From assembly GCA_030512295.1 (NCBI GenBank), contig JAULSR010000004.1, forward strand, positions 868,001-932,000: 64,000 nt of DNA, written 5' to 3'. How positions within the stretch are numbered: the first letter of the stretch is position 1; each line of letters opens with the position of its first letter. The notes beneath the pieces were generated by a model. It ran no database searches. It saw only the letters and a list, made by a program, of their open reading frames with translations, and was not told where the DNA came from. A program made the position numbers and the translations under genes. Positions 53,476-64,000 of this stretch are shown one piece after another. This DNA comes from Bombardia bombarda (Eukaryota; Ascomycota; Sordariomycetes; Sordariales; Lasiosphaeriaceae).

Positions 53476-55268
53476 GATTTCAGTCGCGCGGCAATCCAAC
53501 CAACCCCTCGGGATCCCCATGGTAACAACGCTTCTTTCTGATAACACAAGCAAAACCTTGTGTGCTTGTGTGTATTGTGTACTATTTCCTGGGCAAGGGC
53601 TGGGCAGAGCTGGGCACTGCTGGGCACTGCTTGGCAGTCGAACTCGTTTCTTTTTCTCGGCGCCCCGAGCCCAATTCTGCACAATCATTCTAACAAGTCA
53701 GTTAACTACCCCAGACGTTGGGTATAATCCCAAGAAGAACTCCAAGCAAGGTATCCGTGGGATATGCCACGCGCGTTTCAGCGTCGCTTTGGCTAGCGTC
53801 ACCTACCTTACTCAGGGCCAGCTCCGGGTGGTCCCGAGGTCGGGGTGTGCAAGACCGGTCCCGTGTCGGGGTTGCACGGCGAAGGCCAGCTCAGGTCAAT
53901 GGAGATAGCAGTGTTCCATCCGATGAGCTGTGTACTGTGTAAGAACGTCCGCGTGGGCCTTATTTGGACGTCTGTGCCGACTATGCAGTTTTGGTCTTCG
54001 TACATCAGTGGCCGGCAGTAGTACCAGGTATGTAGTCACCGGCACTACTACACTACCACGGCAGGTCGTCTGTCTGCGCAATCAATTGAAAGTCTTGCAT
54101 TTGTCATTTGGTGCGCTTTGTTCTGGTGTTTTCACCACAAAGTCCGTTTCATTGTTTGGCGGCTGGGGTCATATATGTCGGACAATAAAGGAGACAGATA
54201 GGGCGGTATTCGCCAACCACCCTATGAGAAGCAGGTGAAAAGACAGCGGCACAATTCGGAGCGAGGATGAAAAAGCCATGCGTCTTGGCTACAGCGCCGG
54301 CCAGGGCAGTGTTGATTGAAGCGTTTTTCGTTCTGGAATGCCCCCACCTAAGGTTAGTGTAGAAGGGACTGTAGGCTAGCCCGGGCAGCAGAAGCCAAAG
54401 GCAGGAGCGCTGGAAGCGAGGATGGAATGGCGGGTGGAATGCACACCAATGATGTATGTACATGTACGTACCCACGCACTTACCTGCCTAGTGCATTTAT
54501 TCCCGGATCGTTGGCCCCATCCCGCCGCTTCAGACCCACAGCAAAAAAAGCCTGTGAGCCTGCTGAGTGGCTCATCATCTCACTTTCTTGTCCAACATCC
54601 TGGACGCCCAGAACCCAGACGACCAGCGTCCAGCGACCTGAGCTCTGCGCCCAGTACCTTCTCCACAACGTCTGAAAGTTCCATACTACATATAGATATG
54701 GATGCCGTCGAGGGCTCACCTGGCACTCTTTGCGCTCTCGTCTCAATGCTGACCAGCAGCTTTTGCGATTCCTCGGGCTTGATCGCGTGCATTCTCCCTC
54801 TGCCGCCGCCCTCTACCTAGGCAGCTTCCATGCCAGCTCGAACAGGTAGCGCCCCCGTTTCGATACCTCCGTCAGACTCGCCCTACACGCCCGTCATTTA
54901 AATCACCTAGTTTTGGTCCCATCTTTGCGACGGCCTCACTGTCGCGCCATATTATTCCGTTTGGCGTGTTTACCGCCGCTCGCCGTCTTCCCTGGATGCA
55001 TCGACTTCAGTCACACCGCCGAAGACACTTTCAATCGCTTGGGAGAGCCCGGTGCTCGCCACCACGAGGAAGCTGGAGTCGCCAAGTCTGCCAAGTCTGA
55101 CTGGCTCCCCCTCCGTGACGTCGCGCTTCCTTCCTCCACTCACATAGAGAAAGCCGCACCACCACCACACACGGCTTCCAAGTGCCGACCAACGGCAAGG
55201 TTTCCTGTTCCAAGTTTCACGCAGCCCACCCTCATCTCCCCCGGGTGCCACAAACCAGAACCGGCATC
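53476..55268. other. Promoter and leader region of NHA1
   Basis: Short direct repeats of GGGCACTGCT occur at about 53608-53635. From about 54900 the DNA is pyrimidine-rich and probably transcribed as leader. The antiporter frame is open upstream of its ATG to 55182, but no ATG there fits better. Confidence 0.5.
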
Positions 55269-58200
55269 ATGACTTGGGACCATCTGTCGGTCACTCGACC
55301 GCACTTGGTCTACATCATCCTCGGCGGCTTCACCTCCCTGTTCATGCTCTGCTCCACCGTCATCAAGGAGCGCATGTACATTGGCGAGGCTACCGTTGCC
55401 ACCCTTTGCGGTATCATCTTCGGTCCTCATGCCGCCAACCTTATCGACCCCAAATCATGGGGCAGCGTGGATATCGTCACAATCGAGTTCTCGCGTATCG
55501 TCTTGGTCGTTCAGTGTTTCGCTGTTGGCGTCGAACTGCCAAAGTTCTACATGGAGAAGCACTGGAGATCCGTCACCTTCCTGCTCGTTCCCGTCATGAC
55601 GTTTGGCTGGCTGATAACCAGCGTCGTCATCTGGTGGCTGATCGAGCCTCTGAGCTGGCTTGAGAGTCTGGTCGTGGCCGCCTGCGTTACCGCTACGGAT
55701 CCTGTCCTCGCCTCGTCAGTTGTGGGTAAGGGAAAGTTCGCAAAGCGGGTGCCCAAACATTTACGAGATTTGCTCTCGGCCGAGTCTGGCTGCAACGACG
55801 GCATGGCCTTCCCGTTCGTCTACCTGGCCCTCTACCTCATCCATGACCACCAGAGCGCAAGGGATGTCTCGTTCCACTGGATCGTATACACGATTCTGTA
55901 TGAGTGTGTCTTTGGTGCCGTCTATGGCTTCATCATTGGCTACCTTGCCCGCCAGGGAATCAAGCACGCCGAGAAGCGCGATCTCATCGACAGGGAGAGC
56001 TTCCTCGTCTTCTACTTCGTGCTCGCCCTGTTTTGCGCTGGATCTGGTAGTATTCTGGGCGTGGATGATCTTCTTGTAGGATTTTCTGCCGGCGTTGGCT
56101 TTTCCAACGATGGTTGGTTCACCCAAAAGACGGAGGAGTCGCACGTCTCCAACGTCATCGACTTGCTGCTCAACCTAACCTACTTCGTCTACTTTGGCAC
56201 GATTATTCCCTGGGAGATGTTTAACGATTACAATATCGGGCTCAGCGCCTGGAGATTGGCAGTTCTGGCCATCTTTGTGATTTTATTTCGCCGGATTCCT
56301 ATCATGATGGCCCTGAAACCGGTCATCCCCGACATAAAAACGTGGCGTGAGGCGCTCTTTGCCGGCCATTTTGGTCCGATTGGAGTGGGCGCTATCTTCG
56401 TAGCCATCCTTGCGCGGGCAGAACTAGAATCGGAGAACCCGGTCCCCCTTGCCGAACTGCCAGACAGCGACGTGGAGAACTATACGTTGCTAACTCTTGT
56501 TTGGCCCATCACAACGTTTTTAGTGGTCGCCTCTATCATCGTCCATGGATCTTCTATTGCTGTATTCACGCTTGGAAAACACATCAACACTCTGACAATC
56601 ACAATGTCCTACACACAGGCCACTGAGGATGGACCATCATGGATGAATCGCCTGCCTCGAATCTCATCAGTGTCGCGGTCGCAAGCAAGGACAATGTCGG
56701 ATACCGAAGTGGACGAAATGAAAATGCCAGATTTCCCACCAGGGACTTTGCCGCCTATCGGCATGCCCGGTCAATTTCTGCGACGCGTCAAAGAGGAAGA
56801 CAAGCCTAGTAAACAAGGAAGCAGGGCATCATCACTGTCGGGGCGGCGTCGGAGGAAGAAGTGGGACGATGGAATCGGCCCCGGCGGTCCCATCCAACAA
56901 TCAGCCATCTTCCCACAACGCCTCAACCAAAGCAACCAAGCGCCAATGTCGCCTCAAGGAGATCCAACGAGCCCAACGAGCCCGACTATTCAACAAGATT
57001 CTTCAATGCTATCACCATCAGATGCCGCAAGAACTGGCCGATCAAGAGAAAAGCGGGCGGAAGGCGCCTCCGAAAATTCTCCTGACCAGTCTAGGAGCCG
57101 TGGTCATGAATCACCGAGAAACGATATCGAAGTCTACGATGAAGGCGATAATATCATTGTCGAAAACCGAGACGGTGATGTGTTGGCAGTCGAAAAAGCC
57201 CATGAAGACCCAGCCCGTAGTGCCGAGACCTTGAGGCATAAACTGAACTCAGCAGCCGCATCTGGGTGGAGCTATGACGCGCTGAAAAAGAAGATCTCAA
57301 ATTGGCGCGATGAAGAGGTGGAGAAGAGGAAAGAGAAGCAAGTGGCAACAAGGAAAGGCGAGCCGGCTCGGGCCTACCAATTCGGCACTACCGTACGTTC
57401 CATATGGCTAATTTTCTATGACAAACTGCTTGCTAATACTGGACACAGATTATTGTCGAAAACGAAGACGGTGACGTCGTCAAGAAATATGAGCTACCGG
57501 CTCAGAAGGCTGAGGGTGCTTTTGTCAGCCAAGGTTTGAAGTACATGGGAATGGGCGGTCGCAAGGCCGGAGACAAATCAGGAGCATCCGCGGGCCCCTA
57601 TTCTGAAGGTGAGAGCAGCGGAGCCAAGGCGAGCAACAGACCTGTTATGCCTAACTGGGCATCTGGTGGGTTGCTACGTCGGACGACTATGGGCGAGACA
57701 GCGGCAGAGAAAGCGAAGAAGAGGAGCGAAATGGAAGAACAAGAGGAAGAGGACGATCGCCACATTCGATTCACCATTGGCGGTGTCGGCCAACGAATGA
57801 CCAAGGAAGACTTTATCAGATCTATGCAGAAGCTCGACAAGAATACGCGGGCGGATATTATCGACCAGTCCAACGCGTCTAATGTTGTCAAGACGCTTGC
57901 CGAACAAGATCCGCAACCAGCGCAGCAGGGAACCGCTGCAGCCAAGACGTCTAACCAAGACAATAACAAGGCTTCTGCACCGGCTGATCTTTCAGAACAA
58001 GTCCGCTCGTCCAAGGGATCAAGCGAAAACCTGAGCGAAGGGAACAGTCGCCGGTCGCCATCAGGTTCACCATCCAGATCACCTTCCCTAAGCGAAATCC
58101 AGGGTATTGAAACATCTAGCAGGGATGCGCCGGAGACGGCGGTAGAGCGGAGACGTAGACTGGCGGTGCTGAAGAGCGTTGGTGATTCTCAGGAAGATGC

Positions 58201-58366
58201 GGGCGAGACACCGGCAGAGAGGCGCCGTAGGGAGGCGGCCCTTGGTATGTCTCCGAGCGCGCCGGATGAGGATAGCGAGGATAGTGAGGATGATGATACC
58301 CCCCGAGTCCCGCCGCCGAAGCGTGGAATTCGATTTGCAGACACTCCCCAGAAGGGGAGAGATTAG
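55269..58366 (+). CDS. NHA1: Plasma-membrane Na+/H+ antiporter, Nha1/Sod2 type
   Basis: Two exons, 55269-57392 and 57449-58366, with a 56-nt intron (GTACGT...CACAG), give 1013 residues. It exports Na+ or K+ in exchange for protons and controls salt and pH tolerance. The N-terminal about 440 residues form the membrane domain of the CPA1 family, with TDP at 143-145, ESGCNDG at 172-178 and the paired Asp at 266-267 (GVDDLL), matching the residues essential in yeast Sod2. The C-terminal half is a long hydrophilic regulatory tail: Ser/Arg-rich with LSGRRRRKKWDDG, two copies of IIVEN-x-DGDV (one on each side of the intron), two ERRRR-type repeats and an acidic end. I chose the start at MTWDHL because it begins at the first conserved segment. 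Confidence 0.94.
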
Positions 58367-59083
58367 ACCAAGTGGTTACAGAAGACATGTTTGGACGGCG
58401 TCAGCCGGAGACGAAGATGAGGATGTCATGTGTGTTTATGACGATTTCGATCGATAAGCGAGTATTGGGGTTTGTTTATGTCGGCGTCTTTTAAAATCAT
58501 TGGAGGCATGGATTACACTATTCCTTATACGCGAGCGTAAATAGGCAGCAGTAGCACTGCAGAGCGATTTAATGCCATAGATGAGACAATGAATCATTGG
58601 CTTTGTATGTCTGATCCATCAAATAGCGAAATAGGGATAATAATCATGTTGTTTTCAGGGGTATAAAAAGACAACAAGCATGAAAAAGGGGTACGTAGTG
58701 AGACAACACTAGCGACAGGACTTTGCCACGTGTGTCGCTATCCCCGACGTATCAGTATCGTGGGCGTTGACGGCTGACGCAAGTAAAGGTACGTACCGTG
58801 CCGCCTAATCTTCGGTCTAGACGTTGCGCTAGTCTAGCCATGGCTTAGCGTAATACTAGAAAAATCGTCATGTCTCTTTCCCGAGAAAGACCTTTTGGAC
58901 AAGACGCAAGACGAACCTAGCGAAGAGAATCTTGAGTATCCTTCCTCTCCCGAACTACACGCCGACGACGACTCGCAGCTTTACAGCAATCATCGCATAC
59001 TATTAACTCCGCATCGTCAACTTCTAAAATTCAACAATCCTTTCCGCGCAAGTTCGCCCATTTTTTAAACACCAACCGTCACA
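58367..59083. other. Intergenic region
   Basis: NHA1 3' flank and TOM22 promoter and leader. No other feature seen. Confidence 0.6.
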
Positions 59084-59831
59084 ATGGTCCAACTTGTTGA
59101 AGTAGAGGACGAGCACTTCCAGAATCCCCAGGTTGGGCCCGAGGAGGACGACGATGACTTTACGGATACTGGTGAGTAGAACTTGGACATGGACTTTCGA
59201 TTGCTTCTCCCATACACATGTATGCATAAGCAGACGACGATGCATCCATCCATCCATCCATGCACACATACACATATCCCGACAGAGCACCCGCTGGTTG
59301 ATTGGGGCGGTTAACAACAGAAGCCCCGATGGAATCCGTTACCCATCGCTCAGCATCACGCCCGAACCCATGTCCCTATCTACAAGCTCACCTCCTACAT
59401 GACCGCCCAGTCCGGTGCAGCCCAGCTTCTAACCAATCCCCCGTTTCACCCATCTAGACTCCGAGATCTCCAACGACAGCAACTACGACCCAACAGACGA
59501 GACGCTCGCCGAGCGTCTCTACGCGCTGCGCGACATTGTACCGCCGACGACGCGTGGCTGGGTGATGGACAAGGTGCAGACGACGACAGACGCGGTCAAG
59601 ACAACCCTGTCCTTTTGCGGGCGCGCCGCCTGGGCCCTGTCCGTGAGCGCCCTGCTCATCGGCGTGCCTTTCGCGCTCGCCTACTCAGAGGACCAGCAGC
59701 TCTCGGCCATGGAGGAGGAGCAGCGCATGCGCGAGATGGGCAGCGAGCTGCTGACATCGGGCGCCGAGAAGAGCACCGCCGAGCGCGTCGGCGCCGCTCT
59801 GGGCCAGGAGGGCGCCAAGCCCGCGCTATAA
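59084..59831 (+). CDS. TOM22: Mitochondrial import receptor subunit Tom22
   Basis: Exons 59084-59171 and 59458-59831 flank a 286-nt intron, unusually long for this window, and give 153 residues. Tom22 is the central receptor of the outer-membrane TOM complex and binds presequences with its acidic cytosolic domain. The N-terminus MVQLVEVEDEHF is the fungal signature, followed by an acidic stretch (EEDDDDF) and DETLAERLYALRDIVPP. A single membrane helix lies at about 86-106 (AAWALSVSALLIGVPFALAYS), with a short Glu-rich, Ala-rich intermembrane-space tail ending KPAL. The intron contains a (CATC)n run and short frames that are not coding. Confidence 0.95.
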
Positions 59832-61756
59832 AGCAAAAGGCGACCAAACCGGGACAGAAAAAAAAAAAAAAGGAGAGATGAGTAGACAGAAAACACACGA
59901 ATGAATATATACGCATCTACCTCACTCACTCAACCAACACCCGCCCGTCTCTAGCGTACCGAATTACCCGGAAACCTAAAATCTAAGGAGAGCTGCTAGG
60001 AATCAGGATAAGCAACGCGAGATGCAAGGCGGGATGGGGAAAGGATGCTGTTCGACATTATCCAAGCTGTCTTGAAAACCCCCCCTTTATCTAATTTTTA
60101 TGGGCGGCGATCCGAGGGTGTCGGAGGAAACGCGGAAATGGGACAAAGGAGGAATTGACAAGCAGCGAAACACGACTTGACTGACGGCCCCATCCACTCT
60201 CAACTTCCCCAGCAACTCCCGGCTTTCATCAGCATCACCAAACTTTCCAGCTTTTCTTTCCTGTCTTCTCTGAACTAACTGTACATTACTATTACTATTA
60301 TACTTGCATGCCCCCCGCGGAAGGATGGACGGGCTCGTCACTGTAACGTTATTATACCTTTTTTTCTATCTGTCGTTTGTTTTGCTCATCCCGCCGCCAC
60401 TCCTCTTGCATGCCCTTCTTCCCGCTCGTTCTCTCTCTTCTCTCAACTCCGATCGCAGAGTCTTCTTGTCTTACCCGGCGGCGGTACTAAGGAGTAAGGA
60501 TTAAACTTGGGAAATAATGGTTGCTTTTGGTTCGACGATGGTCAGCGGTTTCCAGAATATTACGAACATACATAACCTGCTTGATGGGTACATTGCCTAC
60601 TTATTGTCTTTTGCTTGATACACTATGTGCGTGGCATGGTGAGGTCTCAATCTCGCCGCGGATAATTTAATCCCGTGCAGCCAGCTAACAGTCTGTTCCA
60701 CACACATTCAGTTGGAGAATACATGGTTCCAGCTTGTCTGCAGATATATACGTACTAATTGTAGTGCAGTTGTGGTAACATGATTACGAATTGGGTATGA
60801 TTTTACGCGGTACTCCGTACGTTGACATAGACTGAACGATGCAGGTGTCGTTTTGTTTTTTGCAGAGATAAGGTTATAAGCGAAGGCTACGGTACCTTAT
60901 TTGGCCACCTTTTCAACAGTAGCTGAAGAGCTTCTCTTAAATTCATAAAGATAAACACCATGGAGATTTGTCGATGTGGCAGCTAGAGCAGATGATAACA
61001 GTACAACCATCACGCCATTCCAACCATTCTCTTCTCTGAATTTCTGTCTGCATCTTGCATCCCAAATCTGGCTGGTGTTATTTATCCTTTCCACCTCATA
61101 TTCCTCCCACTCTGCATCCAACATCATCATCACCTTGTTCTTCTGTCCTACTCTTCCTCTCTTCTTCTTCCAACAACATCAATGTAACCCCCCATTATCT
61201 CCTCCGCCTATAATGTTTAGCCCCCTCTCGGGCGTCATTCCTCTATCTACTTAACCCCTACCCCGTAGGCGAGGTAAAGGAACCAACACAAATAAGGGAC
61301 AAGAAGGCAATTGTTTGTATGTAAAAAAAAATTGTGTGTTCAGAATCTCTCTCGCAATGAGAAAAGTGGTATCATGAAGCATTGCTAATGGCGATCTAAA
61401 TAACGCAAGAAAACCGGTGCGCTTCCCTTCTTTTTGGGCGTGTGACAGTGGGAAAAGGAGAATAAGAAAGATAATAATAAGCTTGTGTGTCGAGGCCCAG
61501 TGAACCAAAGGTATTTAAATATAGTTGTCTCTATATCGAACAGAGGGGTGTAAAAATAAAGTATACTGCAGAAGGTAGAAAATAAATATATGCTGCAAAA
61601 GCTAAATTGGCGATCAAGGCGTGTGTGTGTGTGTGCACGAGACACCGGCAAGGAAACCAAAAAATGGCCGTCAGACCAGTATAGCGTAATTATCTAGGTA
61701 GCGACCCCTCTATCGGGTATACCAGAAAAAGTCCGGCCCTAAGAGATTATGTCGGA
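59832..61756. other. 1.9-kb intergenic region
   Basis: It lies between the converging TOM22 and Ser/Pro-rich protein genes and should hold both 3' untranslated regions. It has a poly-A run at about 59858, pyrimidine-rich tracts and a (GT)n run at about 61621. No gene is supported. Confidence 0.5.
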
Positions 61757-64000
61757 TCATAGTCCGAACTTGGTATGGCTCTGATGGGCTTCTACAAGGA
61801 CTGTTTAAATCTGTTAGAAATGAGTGTAGACATGATGCCGCGGTGAAACTTACTCTGGAGAACATTCATCTGTCCAGCCCTATCCTCGCAAGCAACTTGC
61901 AACCCGCTGCCATCCACAAAGTCGAGGACGACGCTATTTGGAAGCTCTTGGAGCTCCATCTCTGGCGTATATGGCTGTCTGAAATCACTCATGTGATATC
62001 TCTTGATAATTCCGGTCGGATGATTGCCAGTCGATGAAAATGTGACAGAGGCTCCTTGGACCATGCTCAGTAAAAGAAATCCTTGGCTGTCGAGGGACAT
62101 GGTGCGCCGCTTCCAGAGAAGATTGTCAGGGAACTGAACGTTGACGTCGCCCAAATACGTGATGGTGGTAGGTTGCTGAGCTGGCGAAACGGCACTGGCT
62201 GCTGACTTTCCACTGGCCGCAGCTTCGACCTCGGCAGCATCCTCTTCGGCAACAGTGGGCGAGATGGATGGGGTGGTATTCTTCCTCCCAGGAGTCAGGG
62301 TGTTGGAAAGACGACGCATAAAGCGAGTGGTACGACTCCCGCCCCCCTTGCTATGGGTTGGGCTGGCCGGGTTGGAGCTACCAGATCCATTGCCAGTCCG
62401 GCCTTCGACCTCAGAATCGCCACTAGCTTCCGTGGTGTTGGGCGACATGATACCGGTTGAGAGACCACCAGTCGTAACACCAGGGCTTTTCTGCTCGATA
62501 GATGACCGCCTACTGCTGATGCTTAGCCGACGGGGAAAGCCAGTATTATGTTGTACCGATGGGGGGCGGGATGGCGATCGAGAAGGGGAGATGATAGCCG
62601 GAGAAGCCAAGCTGGCTTGCGAAGGCGGCACCATGAGACTGAGATTGTCTGTTGATGGAGACTTTCCACCAAGATCCTTGATGAAGTCTTTGACAACCGT
62701 CATGGACGACCTTCGTCTAGGGCGCCCCGACTCGGTGGTTTCATTATCCTCCTTTGTGCTGTCAGTATTGCGGTCTCGAGATGGCGACCTTCTCCGGTCT
62801 TTCGAAAAGCGGCGTTGAATTAATGATTGTTTTCTCTCAATAATCGCCTCTCGATCCGGTGGGTTTGGGACTGACACTGGACTCGTGCGACGGCTACCTT
62901 TCTTGTGGTCCACAAGCAATGGCGAGTCTTTGAGATCCAGATGTGGGAAGTCGGCTGGATCTTGCTTCGGCTCAGGAACTTTTGGAAAAGGATAACCGGG
63001 ATCGCGGACAATTCGGGCAGTTACCTGAATTGATTCTGGCCTTCCCATGGGCGGGTTACCGCCTTCAAACATGGAGAGTCTGTTCACCATCGACCCGGTC
63101 CTTCCGCGCCGTGGGTTTCTCTCTGTTTCTGGAGACGAGTCTCTGATGGATTCTGGAGGAGAAGAGGGTGTTTTTGCTCGTATTGAGTGTGCCCTCTCAA
63201 CGACAGACGGTGATCTCGATGGCTCCCGAGCAGTAGGAGTCTTGCGAACGGAGAAGAAGGTTGTTGCAGGGCGCTCTTTCAGCACAGAAACATCTCCAGT
63301 GGCAGGACCAGTGCTTCCTGATAGTTTCTCCAAAGCTTTGATTCGCTGCGAAATACTCGAACCAATTTTGGCGCCTTTGGGTCCTAGGCCCGCCGAGGTC
63401 TGCGGTGGCGAGACTTTCTGCAGATAAGCAGAGCCTGTTGATGCAGCCCTTGCTGTGCCCGTTGAAGCATCTCCTGAACCTAAAAGAGGACCGCGAAGCG
63501 GGCTTGATACTGTCCTCGATCCCCGCAATGCGGATGAGCCATTCTCCAAGCCGCCAGGTGCCCTCTTAAGTGCCAACTCGCTCGAAAAGAACGGAGTAAT
63601 GGGAGATTTGGAGACCGTAATGGGTTTCGCATGTTGCAAGGTTGCCGACTGTAGCTCGTCCATTAGACCATCCTCATCCGAAACACTGACCATTGACTGC
63701 CGGTTTTCACTATTTTCCAGGTCAGAGCCAGTTCGGATTGGCTCAAGGGCAGCGATCCTAGAGCGCCTCCTCTCAACAGATGCCGTTTCCGCAACGTCAC
63801 CATTGCCGGATTCTCTTTTATCAGTCAACGTACTCGCCTCAGATACAATGGTATCATGGGCTTCAGAAACGGGCGTGGGCTTTGCCGGTAGTGTTTGGGC
63901 AGTTGGACTCGTAGGAGATTTCGCTTCTTGTGTCGAGAACTTGGACACTGGCATGCGAAATCCTGGCGAGCGTGCCCCTTGCTCCCCTACAACTTCAGTG
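61757..64000 (-). CDS. C-terminal part of a large Ser/Pro-rich protein, start beyond the window
   Basis: The main exon runs from 61854 past 64000 and joins, through a 53-nt intron (GTAAGT...AACAG, 61801-61853), to a last exon 61757-61800. The splice changes the end to NVLQILVEAHQSHTKFGL, replacing a read-through tail of about 19 codons. About 735 residues are in the window; the frame is open past the ATG at 63952-63954, so the true start is likely outside. Most of it is disordered, Ser/Pro/Arg-rich with many RRSS and SPSRSPS phosphorylation-type motifs. The last about 110 residues form a compact domain (NLLWKRRTMSLDSQGFLLLS, YHMSDFRQPYTPEMELQELP, VVLDFVDGSGLQVACED) with a PH-like alternation of strands ending in a helix. 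I recognise it as a conserved fungal protein but cannot assign a function. Confidence 0.8.

Noticed and set aside
59172..59457. Separate small gene inside the TOM22 intron
   Set aside because: Frames there are short and simple-repeat-rich; splicing across restores a textbook Tom22.
1..64000. tRNA, rRNA, CRISPR array or prokaryotic operon signals
   Set aside because: I found no convincing tRNA B-box with a foldable cloverleaf, no rRNA segment and no spaced direct-repeat array; a covariance-model scan would be needed to exclude small RNAs.

Overview
The window is nuclear DNA of a filamentous ascomycete (Pezizomycotina, probably Sordariomycetes). The evidence is spliced genes with 48-161 nt GT-AG introns and CTRAC/CTAAC-like branch sites, fungal families such as DUF1770, FunK1 kinases and APH-like kinases, and a Tf1/sushi-type chromovirus. 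I cannot name the species from sequence alone.

Three blocks can be recognised. (1) Positions 1-11 kb are a conserved housekeeping block: the C-terminal part of a chromatin-associated protein, a DUF1770 protein (minus strand), translation release factor eRF1, prephenate dehydratase (phenylalanine synthesis) and a mitochondrial HTD2/MaoC-type dehydratase. (2) Positions about 12.9-38.3 kb are an accessory island with sparse, partly broken genes and transposons: a frameshifted hypothetical gene, a FunK1 kinase, a decayed APH-like kinase joined to a retrotransposon fragment, an apparently intact Ty3/Gypsy chromovirus (20932-26669) nested in an older copy of its own family, a mutated LTR, relics of a second Gypsy family, an F-box-like gene preceded by a minisatellite, a conserved fungal family with a PD...ExK pattern and a truncated copy of it, an intact zinc-binding/APH kinase gene, a tiny Cys-rich gene and another dead APH kinase. 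(3) Positions about 38.4-64 kb return to mostly conserved genes: a chromodomain protein, a multi-pass membrane protein with one apparent 1-nt frameshift, EDC3 (mRNA decapping), PIF1 helicase, an NHA1-type Na+/H+ antiporter, TOM22 and the C-terminal part of a large Ser/Pro-rich protein.

Exon structures were worked out by reading frames, splice signals and family continuity; nothing was verified with RNA data. The strongest non-obvious signals are in the chromovirus: a canonical -1 frameshift heptamer with a correctly spaced hairpin, and a self-priming complementarity between the predicted RNA start and the primer-binding site. Other signals are an in-frame join between a gag start codon and a host kinase reading frame, D...ExK nuclease-like motifs in two accessory proteins, and a previously unlabelled 449-bp inverted-repeat element at 53027-53475 with 8-bp flanking direct repeats.
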